Assembly (NCBI RefSeq): GCF_006385135.1
Contig: NZ_CP041025.1
Location: 899,501 to 963,500 of the forward strand
DNA from: Paremcibacter congregatus
GTDB taxonomy: Bacteria; Pseudomonadota; Alphaproteobacteria; Sphingomonadales; Emcibacteraceae
Direction of reading: 5' to 3'
Length of the DNA: 64,000 nucleotides
A program made the translations under genes and the position numbers. Positions 17,189 through 24,538 of this stretch are shown one piece after another; position 1 is the stretch's first letter, and every line of letters begins with the position of its first letter. Under the pieces are notes generated by a model. That model was not told the DNA's origin, did not search any database, and was given only the letters and a program-made list of their open reading frames with translations.

Positions 17189-17608
17189 ATGAGTGATACA
17201 ATTGACGACGTACTGGAAACCTTCGCATTTATTGATGATTGGGAAGACCGGTATAAATACATTATTGATCTGGGCCGCAATTTGCCGCCCTTCGATGAAG
17301 CGGCAATGACCGAGGAAAACCGTGTGCATGGCTGTACCAGCCGGGTTTGGCTGGTGCATGATTTGGAGGATGGGCGTGTGCAGTTCAGGGGCGAAAGTGA
17401 TGCTCATATCGTGCGTGGGCTTGTGGCCTTGATGCTGATGCTTTTTTCTGACAAAACGCCGGCGGAAATTCTCAGCATAAATGCGCGGGATACGCTTGAT
17501 CAGCTGGGGCTGGAAAAGCATTTGTCGCCGATGCGTACCAATGGTCTGTTTTCGATGGTGGAAAAAATCAAGACAATCGCCGCCGCCTATCAGGGCGTTA
17601 TCGCCTGA
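17189..17608 (+). CDS. sufE: SufE-family sulfur acceptor protein
   Basis: This 139-residue protein has the SufE pattern EDRYKYIIDLGRNLPP and the sulfur-receiving Cys49 in VHGCTSRVWL. SufE accepts sulfur from the cysteine desulfurase SufS for Fe-S cluster assembly. There is no sufS or sufBCD nearby; instead it sits between a TusA-like gene and a haemoglobin gene, three bases before the latter. Confidence 0.93.
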   Translation: MSDTIDDVLETFAFIDDWEDRYKYIIDLGRNLPPFDEAAMTEENRVHGCTSRVWLVHDLEDGRVQFRGESDAHIVRGLVALMLMLFSDKTPAEILSINARDTLDQLGLEKHLSPMRTNGLFSMVEKIKTIAAAYQGVIA

Positions 17609-17611
17609 TCC

Positions 17612-18031
17612 ATGGCACAGTTTGACCATATCACCGAAGATAATATCGTTCAGCTTGTCGATCGTTTCTATGAAGAAATTCGCCAGGATAGCCTGCTCGG
17701 GCCTATTTTTCAGAGGGTGATCGGGGATCAGTGGGATCAGCATATGCCCAAAATGTACGCTTTCTGGTCCAGCGTGATGCTGAAGACGGGGCGCTACAAA
17801 GGTCGTCCGGTCCCAACCCATATGAAAATAGGGCCGCTTGAGCCGCAGCATTTCACCCATTGGCTGGCGTTGTTCAGACACGTGGCCGAAAGCCTGTTTG
17901 TGAAAGACGTCGCCGCGCAATTTGTCAGCAAGAGCGAGATGATCGCAGAAAGTTTGCAACTGGCGATTTTCCGCAGTAAAGCCCTTGAGGGCGGGATTGA
18001 TCTCGCAGGTTGGAAGAAACCACTCTCCTGA
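17612..18031 (+). CDS. Group III truncated haemoglobin
   Basis: This 139-residue protein matches group III truncated globins: DRFYEEIRQDSLLGPIF near the N-terminus, MYAFWSSVMLKTGRYKG, and the proximal-histidine region LEPQHFTHWLALFR with His80. These haem proteins are linked to nitric oxide or oxygen handling. The start is three bases after the sufE stop, so translation is probably coupled. Confidence 0.93.
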   Translation: MAQFDHITEDNIVQLVDRFYEEIRQDSLLGPIFQRVIGDQWDQHMPKMYAFWSSVMLKTGRYKGRPVPTHMKIGPLEPQHFTHWLALFRHVAESLFVKDVAAQFVSKSEMIAESLQLAIFRSKALEGGIDLAGWKKPLS

Positions 18032-18150
18032 TATAGCTAAAAGATATGACATCATAAACAAGATGGGGTATAGTTTTCGTCATGTTTCCTGACTGTAGTG
18101 TTCTCTGACGGCAGAGAGCCTGTTTATCGGTCAGCAGAAGAATATATTTG

Positions 18151-18624
18151 ATGGTGACTATGGATTTGAAAAATCTGGTGTTGATGATCCCGCATGCGCA
18201 ACGTTTGGGACTTCGTTTTGTTGATACCTCAGACGACGAGCTGGTTGTTGAAATGCCGTACAACCCTGAACTGGAAGTTCTGCCGGGGACTGGTCTGATT
18301 GCCAATGGGGCAATTACGGCTTTTCTGGATACAGCGCTTGGGGCGGCGGCTTCGGCTCAGTTCAATGAGATCAGGCGGGTGGCAACCCTGGACCTGCGGG
18401 TGGATTATTTTGAGAAGCCTGCCGCTTATAGCGATGTGCGGGCAAAAACCCGTTGTCTGAAAGTCACTGACCAGCTTGTTTTTGTGCAGGCGGATGCTTA
18501 TGTCGGGGCGGCAGAACAGCCTTTCGCCCATGCGGTGGCAGCTTTTTCTCATATGGCCTTTACTTTTTCTGATGGACAGTCCCTAAATTCAAAAGAGGAT
18601 GAAACGGTGGGGCAGTTGTCATGA
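18151..18624 (+). CDS. PaaI-family hot-dog thioesterase (copy 1)
   Basis: This hot-dog fold thioesterase of about 157 residues has the PaaI-type landmarks NGAITAFLDTALGAAA and RVATLDLRVDYFEKP. It would hydrolyse acyl-CoA or aromatic acyl-CoA thioesters. The ATG at 18151 is preceded by AGAAG; a second ATG lies at 18160. Its stop overlaps the start of the next paralogue (ATGA at 18621-18624), so the two are coupled and may form a heteromer. Confidence 0.88.
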   Translation: MVTMDLKNLVLMIPHAQRLGLRFVDTSDDELVVEMPYNPELEVLPGTGLIANGAITAFLDTALGAAASAQFNEIRRVATLDLRVDYFEKPAAYSDVRAKTRCLKVTDQLVFVQADAYVGAAEQPFAHAVAAFSHMAFTFSDGQSLNSKEDETVGQLS

Positions 18625-19052
18625 TACGTGATTTTTTACAGCCGCTGAAGAAGTGTGACCGTTTTGATCAAGGTCTTGATTTTAGTCCCTATGCCGCGAT
18701 GATGGGCTTTCGTCTGCGCGGGGAACAGGGGGCGTTGACATCAGTGATGGAATTCCATGATGACCTGGTGGGGTCGCCGTATCCTCCGGCCTTGCATGGC
18801 GGAACTGTGGCCTCCCTGATGGAAATGGCGGCGCTGCTGCAACTGGTATGGCAGAGTGACCGTGAGGTTATGCCCAAAGCCATTGACATTACTATAGATT
18901 ATCTGCGCAGCGGCCAACCGGAAGATACGTATGCCAGAGCGCGGATTTTTCGTCAGGGGCGTCGCTTTGCCACATTGCACGCCGAAGCATGGCAATCCAA
19001 CCCGGAAAAACCCATTGCTTCCGCCATGCTGCATTTTCAGATGGTGGACTGA
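18621..19052 (+). CDS. PaaI-family hot-dog thioesterase (copy 2)
   Basis: This 143-residue hot-dog protein carries HGGTVASLMEMAALLQL, the PaaI active-site helix region, and AIDITIDYLRSG. It differs clearly from copy 1, so the pair is an old duplication. Translation starts within the stop codon of copy 1. Substrate is unknown. The gene ends 6 bp from the convergent ChaN-like gene. Confidence 0.88.
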   Translation: MIRDFLQPLKKCDRFDQGLDFSPYAAMMGFRLRGEQGALTSVMEFHDDLVGSPYPPALHGGTVASLMEMAALLQLVWQSDREVMPKAIDITIDYLRSGQPEDTYARARIFRQGRRFATLHAEAWQSNPEKPIASAMLHFQMVD

Positions 19053-19058
19053 ACATTA

Positions 19059-19937
19059 TCAGTTTTGGCAAAGGTCCGGGCGATCGCTGGTGGTGGTAAG
19101 CCAGACAAAATCGGCATCGCTTCCGTCCAGGGTTTCCTGAAAGGCAATCCGGATAAGAGGAAGGCCTTCGGCTTCTTTGACCCTGTGATCCGTGGTGGTG
19201 ATCAATACGGGAATTTGATCCGGAAACTGCTGTCGTTGTTCTTGCAGAATATGGCTGTACAGGGCAGTGCGGGATCGATGGGCAAGGATAAGCTTGTCCA
19301 CTGTTTCCGCAGGCAGATCGAGACAAAAATCTCCTTTCAATCGTGCCTTGTGCCGGATGACGTCTGCTGGTGGCAGGGGAGGCTGTAATGCCGGCAACAG
19401 GGCGGTCTTCACATCATCCGGCAATCCTGAGAGTCCTCGTTGATGTATGCTGCCGACTTCATGACGGGCGAAATCGGCGGCGATCAGGGGCAGTGATTTT
19501 TCATAGGCGAAATCAAACAAAGGCTTGATTTGCTGCCAGAGAGGTTTGCCGCTATTGTTCCAGGTGAGTAATATTTCGAGTCCCCGGGACTCCGCAGTCA
19601 GATTTTCATTTTTATTGCGTTGGGTTATAATCTGGAAGGCATTTTGTTTATCTCGTTCTATCATGGACAGGATCAAAGCCGGGTTGCGGTTGTGGCTTTC
19701 CAGGTGACGAATGATCTGGATAATCTGGTGGACCGGGACAGGGGTTTTAAGATCTGTCGCCAGCAGCAATGCCGTGGCCGGGACAATTTTTTTGTGTAAC
19801 TGTTTCTGTGATATGAACTTTTTCGTCTGCCGATCCCAGATGGGGGTGGCGGAGTCCGGGGTTTGAGCCATCGCTGGTCCGGGCAGAAGGCCGGACATCT
19901 GTACCAGTAGGAGGACAATAATGCCGATGGTTTTCAT
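19059..19937 (-). CDS. ChaN-like exported protein (DUF399 type), diverged
   Basis: This 292-residue protein has a signal peptide (IIVLLLVQMSGLLPGPAMA) and the ChaN/DUF399 layout: IWDRQTKKFIS near the start, a block equivalent to the usual GE-x-HD segment, RNPALILSMIERDKQNAF, LPLIAADFARHEV and GLSGLPDD. ChaN relatives are haem-binding envelope proteins. Here the usual GExHD is replaced by LATDLKTPVPV, so metal or haem binding may be lost or altered. The assignment rests on overall pattern. Confidence 0.65.
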   Translation of the reverse strand: MKTIGIIVLLLVQMSGLLPGPAMAQTPDSATPIWDRQTKKFISQKQLHKKIVPATALLLATDLKTPVPVHQIIQIIRHLESHNRNPALILSMIERDKQNAFQIITQRNKNENLTAESRGLEILLTWNNSGKPLWQQIKPLFDFAYEKSLPLIAADFARHEVGSIHQRGLSGLPDDVKTALLPALQPPLPPADVIRHKARLKGDFCLDLPAETVDKLILAHRSRTALYSHILQEQRQQFPDQIPVLITTTDHRVKEAEGLPLIRIAFQETLDGSDADFVWLTTTSDRPDLCQN

Positions 19938-20054
19938 AAGTCCTCTGAATAAATAAAGCCGAAACTACATTATTATCTGTAAAAGATCTTATTTTTACGT
20001 CATATTCAAGATTATGTCCATATAGCTAATAGAGATATAGCAGGAGAAATATTA

Positions 20055-21065
20055 ATGACTCATATCAATCAGCAGATCGTTTTGAAAAGCCGGCCAGAGG
20101 GCTGGGTGACGCCGGATAATTTTGAACTGGTGGAAGGCCGCATTCCGGAAATCGGCGCGGGCGAGTTTCTGGTGCGCAATCTTTATCTCTCGGTGGATCC
20201 CTATATGCGCTCGCGGATGAATGACGCCAAGTCTTATGTGCCGCCGTTTCAGATCGGTGAAGTGCTGGAAGCCGGGGTCGTCGGTGAAGTGGTCGCCTCG
20301 CAGAATGACAAATTCAAGGAAGGCGATGTGGTGGTCGGCATGTTCGGCTGGGAAAATTATTCCAAATCGACCGGCCAGGATGTGATGGTCGTGGAGCGCG
20401 GTGCCGTGCCACTGTCTTATTATCTCGGGGTGCTGGGCATGCCGGGCATGACCGCCTATGCGGGCCTTGTCGGCGTGGCGAACCTGCAACCGGGGGAAAC
20501 GGTATTTGTATCGGCAGCCTCGGGCGCGGTCGGCAGTGTGGTCGGGCAGCTCGCCAAGATTATGGGCTGCACCGTGGTCGGATGCGCCGGGTCCGATGAC
20601 AAGGTGACGTATCTGGTGAATGAACTCGGTTTTGACCGGGCGTTTAATTATAAGACCTGCGGCAATATCGCCAAGACCATTGCCGAGATGTGTCCGAAAG
20701 GCATTGACGTCAATTTCGAGAATGTCGGCGGCGAGATCATGGAAGCCGCTCTATGGAACATGCGTAACTACGGCCGCATTGCGCTGTGCGGCATGATCGC
20801 CAATTATAATGACAAGGAAATGAGCCCCGGACCGCGCGGCCTGGGCATCATGATCCAGCGGCGCTTGAAGATGCAGGGCTTTATCGTGTTCGATAATCCG
20901 GCGCTGAATATGGAATTTGTCGGCAAGGCGGCGCAGTGGCTGAAAGAGGGTAAGCTGAAATACCGTGAAACCGTGACCGAGGGACTGGAAAATGCCCCGG
21001 CGGCCTTTATCGGCCTCCTCAAGGGGGAAAATTTCGGCAAACAGATCGTCAAAATCGTTGACTAA
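20055..21065 (+). CDS. NADP-dependent zinc-free medium-chain oxidoreductase (PTGR/CurA type)
   Basis: This 336-residue protein has SVDPYMRSRM near the N-terminus, the nucleotide-binding block VSAASGAVGSVVGQLAKIMGCTVVG and DVNFENVGGEIME, all typical of leukotriene B4 dehydrogenase/curcumin reductase-like enzymes. These reduce the double bond of alpha,beta-unsaturated carbonyls with NADPH and lack the structural zinc. The start has AGGAG at proper distance. It stands alone on its strand. Confidence 0.93.
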   Translation: MTHINQQIVLKSRPEGWVTPDNFELVEGRIPEIGAGEFLVRNLYLSVDPYMRSRMNDAKSYVPPFQIGEVLEAGVVGEVVASQNDKFKEGDVVVGMFGWENYSKSTGQDVMVVERGAVPLSYYLGVLGMPGMTAYAGLVGVANLQPGETVFVSAASGAVGSVVGQLAKIMGCTVVGCAGSDDKVTYLVNELGFDRAFNYKTCGNIAKTIAEMCPKGIDVNFENVGGEIMEAALWNMRNYGRIALCGMIANYNDKEMSPGPRGLGIMIQRRLKMQGFIVFDNPALNMEFVGKAAQWLKEGKLKYRETVTEGLENAPAAFIGLLKGENFGKQIVKIVD

Positions 21066-21160
21066 AGTCAGGTCAGTTCTATTTTTATTGACGCTGCATG
21101 CCGGCTATGGAATAGTCACGCTGACTTTCATACAGGAGATTTGATGTCCCGATCATAGTT

Positions 21161-21178
21161 TGAGGAAATATTTCCTCA
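21161..21178. promoter_or_regulatory. Perfect 18-bp palindrome TGAGGAAATATTTCCTCA
   Basis: This is a self-complementary 18-mer in the 247-bp gap between the oxidoreductase and acetyltransferase genes. Just before it lies a mini-ORF with good ribosome site (AGGAG, ATG at 21144, four codons, stop). It could be an operator, or a hairpin following a leader peptide. Confidence 0.5.
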
Positions 21179-21312
21179 GAGACGCGAAACGCAAAACCCA
21201 TTGCTTGACTGACCGAGCAAGCTGTTTCTGCATCTGATTTTGGATAGTTAATAATTGGGTGCCGGCATTGTCTGTTTAGGACTCCCGGCCCCTGTATGAT
21301 TGAGACAAATCA

Positions 21313-21741
21313 ATGATTAGAAAATACGAAACCCGCGACACAGATGAACTGGTCGCGATATGGCGGCGCGCGAGCGCCGTGGCGCATCCCTTTCTTTCGA
21401 AGGATTTTTTAGAACAGGAAGCGGAAAATACCCGCAGCCTCTATCTTCCCCATACGGAGACCTGGGTTTTTGAGAAAGCAGGGCGGCTGGTTGGCTTTAT
21501 TGCTTTGCTGGGCAATGAAGTGGGGGGATTTTTCGTTGACCCGCTCCATCAAGGCCAGGGTCACGGTCAAAGTCTGATGGATCACGCGGTGCAGTTGAAA
21601 GGAGACTTATGTGTCGACGTTTTCAGTGAAAACCCCATTGGTCGTCGGTTTTACAGCCGTTATGGCTTTCGGGAAGAGCGCGAGCATCATCATGAGGCCT
21701 CGGGCCATATGCTGACGCATATGACGTATAGCAATAAGTAA
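21313..21741 (+). CDS. GNAT-family N-acetyltransferase
   Basis: This 142-residue acetyltransferase has the acetyl-CoA binding motif A as FFVDPLHQGQGHGQSLMDHA and motif B NPIGRRFYSRYGFRE. The pattern resembles YjaB-type enzymes. Substrate unknown. The ribosome site is weak (GAGA). A clear terminator follows. Confidence 0.88.
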   Translation: MIRKYETRDTDELVAIWRRASAVAHPFLSKDFLEQEAENTRSLYLPHTETWVFEKAGRLVGFIALLGNEVGGFFVDPLHQGQGHGQSLMDHAVQLKGDLCVDVFSENPIGRRFYSRYGFREEREHHHEASGHMLTHMTYSNK

Positions 21742-21750
21742 ACGATTGAA

Positions 21751-21780
21751 CGAGAGGGGGAAACGCCTCTCGTTTTTTTT
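21751..21780 (+). terminator. Rho-independent terminator after the GNAT gene
   Basis: Stem CGAGAGG / CCTCTCG with a GGGAAACG-type loop, followed by eight T. Confidence 0.92.
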
Positions 21781-21854
21781 AGGTCACAGGAAACGGATAT
21801 TTCCAGATCCCAAAGCGCGATAGGTTCTACTCCTAATCAATGAGGAGACAACAG

Positions 21855-22322
21855 ATGAGCTTTATTTTTAACGCCCTGGATGATCGGGAATTTTCCCATC
21901 TTTATGGTTTGAGTGACGCGGAACTGGCGGCGCAGGGCGTGGTGACGCGCATTGCCGACAGTCCGTCTTTTCCCTGTCGTGTGACCCTGGAAGGGGCGCG
22001 GATTGGCGAGCGGGTGCTGCTGTTGAACCACACCCATCTGGACGTGAATAGCCCCTACCGGGCGTCTTATGCGATCTATGTGCGCGACGGGGCGAAAACC
22101 CGGCGGCTCGCGCCGGGAGAACTGCCTGACTATCTGCAAAACGCCCAGATTGCCCTGCGCGCTTTTGATCGGAAAGCCTTGCTGGTGGCCTATCAACTCA
22201 CCCCCGGATCGGATGCGCACGACTATCTGGACGAGATGTTGGCCCAGCCCGAAGTCGCTCATGTTGATGTGCATTTTGCCGGGCCGGGTTGTTACTTCGG
22301 TCGCGTAACCCGTTGCCCTTAA
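21855..22322 (+). CDS. DUF1203 family protein
   Basis: This 155-residue protein matches DUF1203: PCRVTLEGARIGERVLLLNHTH, YRASYAIYVRDGA, ALLVAYQLTPG, and the C-terminal VAHVDVHFAGPGCYFGRV. Function is unknown. I chose ATG 21855 because GAGGAG precedes it; the upstream ATG at 21840 overlaps that ribosome site. Its stop codon overlaps that of the convergent lipoprotein gene. Confidence 0.9.
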   Translation: MSFIFNALDDREFSHLYGLSDAELAAQGVVTRIADSPSFPCRVTLEGARIGERVLLLNHTHLDVNSPYRASYAIYVRDGAKTRRLAPGELPDYLQNAQIALRAFDRKALLVAYQLTPGSDAHDYLDEMLAQPEVAHVDVHFAGPGCYFGRVTRCP

Positions 22323-22546
22323 TTATCTTTTTTGTCCGGTTTGTTGTTTTTCTTGTCCGCCTTCACTCCGACATTATCGTTGGAGGGGGGCAGCAGGTCG
22401 CGGGCGTTGATGGGGCAATAGGGGGGCTCGACATTGGCCGGGGTGCCGTCATCGCATAACCGTGTGCAATGTTCGCTGTCCCAGCAATGAATTCTGGTGC
22501 AGGCGGGTAAGACAAGAATGAGCAAGAGCGGCAACAGGTACTTCAC
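22319..22546 (-). CDS. Small Cys-containing lipoprotein
   Basis: This 75-residue protein starts with GTG (22546), with GGAAAG upstream, and reads MKYLLPLLLILVLPAC, a lipoprotein signal with the lipidated Cys near residue 16. The mature part has five further Cys in two groups (HCWDSEHCTRLCDD, then a later CPINARD) and a Lys/Asp-rich tail. Function unknown. It begins one base after the XRE regulator stop, as third gene of the operon. Confidence 0.7.
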   Translation of the reverse strand: MKYLLPLLLILVLPACTRIHCWDSEHCTRLCDDGTPANVEPPYCPINARDLLPPSNDNVGVKADKKNNKPDKKDN

Positions 22547-22547
22547 G

Positions 22548-22769
22548 TTAACTTTCCTTTTCTGGGGTCTCGTCGAATTCCAATATATCCGCTGGCTGGC
22601 ACTCAAGAACGCGACAGAGTTTTTCCAGGGTGCCGAAACGGATGCCTTTGACCTTGCCGGTCTTCAGCAGGGACAGGTTTTGTTCGCTGATGCCGATCAG
22701 GACGGCCAGATCTTTCGATTTCATTTTTCGGCGGGCCATGACCACGTCGAGATTTACAATAATTGCCAT
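22548..22769 (-). CDS. XRE/Cro-type HTH regulator
   Basis: This 73-residue single-domain regulator begins MAIIVNLDVVMARRKMKSKD, and its helix-turn-helix is LAVLIGISEQNLSLLKTGKVKG. It belongs to the YozG-like group that is usually found next to a DUF2975 membrane protein, as here. ATG 22769 has GAGGA in front, and the DUF2975 stop lies 7 bases upstream. It probably controls its own operon through the palindrome at 23329-23345. Confidence 0.92.
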   Translation of the reverse strand: MAIIVNLDVVMARRKMKSKDLAVLIGISEQNLSLLKTGKVKGIRFGTLEKLCRVLECQPADILEFDETPEKES

Positions 22770-22776
22770 GAGGTCC

Positions 22777-23301
22777 TCATACAAACTGCTGATTTTCAAC
22801 GGATAGACTCTGGGCTTCTTCCATCACGTGGGAGATCACCACAAACACCAGTCCGAGCAGGATAGTGTGAATTTCTGTCGTGCCGATATTGACGGAGAGA
22901 AAACGTTCACCGTCGGCATGGTTCATGGACAGGATGACGCTATAGACGCCGCCAAAGACGGGCGCCAGGCCGCCGCCGATGATGCTGACCCAGGCGAATT
23001 TACGGATATAGATAGCGTTCTCAAGCAAGAAAACCTGACCCAGGGCATAGTTTTTAAACAATCTCCTCAGGTTGATCAGCCCGAACAGCCAGATGGCCAA
23101 AGGGAGGAGGGAAAATAGCGCACCATAAATTTGGGTCATGACGTCAAAGGTCGCGACATCATACCGGTCCTCGAATATCTGGGGAAACCAGTCGAGTTTC
23201 AGCCAAATCAGGAGGGAGAGGGCCGGCAAAAGGATGAGAAGGCCAGTGCAGACATGGGCGAGCCAGCGGCTTAAGCTTTGAATTTTGTTGCGATACGCCA
23301 T
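22777..23301 (-). CDS. DUF2975 membrane protein
   Basis: This protein of about 174 residues has four membrane segments: LLILLPALSLLIWL, YGALFSLLPLAIWLFGLI, a central WVSIIGGGLAPVFGGVYSVIL, and ILLGLVFVVISHVM. The conserved block RLFKNYALGQVFLLENAIYIRKFAW is the DUF2975 hallmark. I chose the ATG at 23301, with GAGG upstream. It pairs with the XRE regulator, a common but uncharacterised couple. Confidence 0.9.
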   Translation of the reverse strand: MAYRNKIQSLSRWLAHVCTGLLILLPALSLLIWLKLDWFPQIFEDRYDVATFDVMTQIYGALFSLLPLAIWLFGLINLRRLFKNYALGQVFLLENAIYIRKFAWVSIIGGGLAPVFGGVYSVILSMNHADGERFLSVNIGTTEIHTILLGLVFVVISHVMEEAQSLSVENQQFV

Positions 23302-23328
23302 GAAAATCCTCGTAGAAAATGACATTTA

Positions 23329-23345
23329 TTCATGTAAAACATGAA
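23329..23345. promoter_or_regulatory. Palindrome TTCATGT-AAA-ACATGAA upstream of the DUF2975/XRE operon
   Basis: Two perfect 7-bp arms separated by three A lie 28 bp upstream of the DUF2975 start. The size and position fit an autoregulatory operator for the small XRE protein. Inference from position. Confidence 0.6.
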
Positions 23346-23368
23346 AAAAAGGCAAAATCAAGGATTAG

Positions 23369-24514
23369 TTAAAGTGCATCAGTGAAAATCTGTCGCAGGG
23401 CCTTGGCCGTTTCCGGCCAGTTGAGAGGACGCATATTTTGGGAAATTTGTTGGCGGTTCCACGGATGGGCCAAAGCGCTGTTGACGGCGTCAACCAATGC
23501 GTCGGCATTACGTTCGGGCAGCAAGATACCATTTTCAGCTGTGATGACCTCTGGAATGCCACCGACGTTGGTGGCGACGACGGGGGTGCCGGCGGCCAGG
23601 CTTTCCAACACCACATTTGGCATGCCTTCGCGGGAAGACATCAGGATACTGCAGTGAGCGGCGGCGTAATAGCGGGGCAGATCAGCGTGGGGCACATGGG
23701 AGAGAAAAGTAACCCGGGGGGATATGTCGAGCTTCTTGGCCAGGGCTTTCAGGCGGCCTTCCTGTTCGCCGGTTCCGATAATGGTCAACCGGCATTGCGG
23801 CAACTTGACCAACGCCTCCAGGATGTAGCGGTGACCTTTTAACGGTACCAGATTGCCGACAGTGATCAGGTGATTTTTTTCGATTTCCGCACTGTGGGCG
23901 GCGGCAAAGAAGGTGGGGTCTACCCCGTTAAGCAGCAGGGTGAGCTTTTCTGCCGGTACGCCGTGGCCGATCAAACGATCTTTGAGCGCCTGGCTGACGC
24001 AAATGATTTTCCGGGCATAGGCCAGGGCCTCGAGTATGGCGGTACGGGGCTTGTCCTGTTCCATCCAGTAATTGACGTCACTGCCCCGGGCGGTTAGCAC
24101 CAGCGGTTTGGTGTGGGTCTTCGCCAGATGGTACGCGGCAACCCCGTCAGGATAGAGATAATGACCATCCACCAAATCAAAATCTTCGTCATCGGGATAG
24201 GCGTCAGGCAGGCATTTCTCACCGGCTTTTGCCATGGCATCGGCCACATTAATAAAATTGGTGCCGGGCAGGGTCAGATAGCGCGGGTGCCAGACTGCAA
24301 TCCCGTCTTGATTTTCCTGCAGGTGGATATGATTGTTGCGATAAAATCGCGTGCCTTTACTGAACCCTAGAAGCGGGACGTAATGAACCGGCGCGATGAC
24401 CGTGCGGCTTACCCCGTCAAGGGCGTCAAAGGCGCACATGCGGTTTTTGACAAAGATGCCCAGACGGGGGTCCATGTCGTTGGGGTAGAGGCTGGTGAAT
24501 GTCAATATCCGCAC
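23369..24514 (-). CDS. Glycosyltransferase family 4 (exopolysaccharide type)
   Basis: This 381-residue GT4 enzyme has an N-terminal Rossmann half (ILTFTSLYPND...GIFVKNR) and the C-terminal donor site SILMSSREGMPNVVLESLAAGTP with the EX7E glutamates. It begins at GTG 24514 with AAGGA before it. It lies 24 bp after the amidotransferase gene, so they form an operon. The pair resembles the sugar-transferase/amidotransferase genes of exosortase-linked exopolysaccharide loci. Confidence 0.9.
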   Translation of the reverse strand: MRILTFTSLYPNDMDPRLGIFVKNRMCAFDALDGVSRTVIAPVHYVPLLGFSKGTRFYRNNHIHLQENQDGIAVWHPRYLTLPGTNFINVADAMAKAGEKCLPDAYPDDEDFDLVDGHYLYPDGVAAYHLAKTHTKPLVLTARGSDVNYWMEQDKPRTAILEALAYARKIICVSQALKDRLIGHGVPAEKLTLLLNGVDPTFFAAAHSAEIEKNHLITVGNLVPLKGHRYILEALVKLPQCRLTIIGTGEQEGRLKALAKKLDISPRVTFLSHVPHADLPRYYAAAHCSILMSSREGMPNVVLESLAAGTPVVATNVGGIPEVITAENGILLPERNADALVDAVNSALAHPWNRQQISQNMRPLNWPETAKALRQIFTDAL

Positions 24515-24538
24515 ATGTTATCCTTAGGTGCCGCCGTA

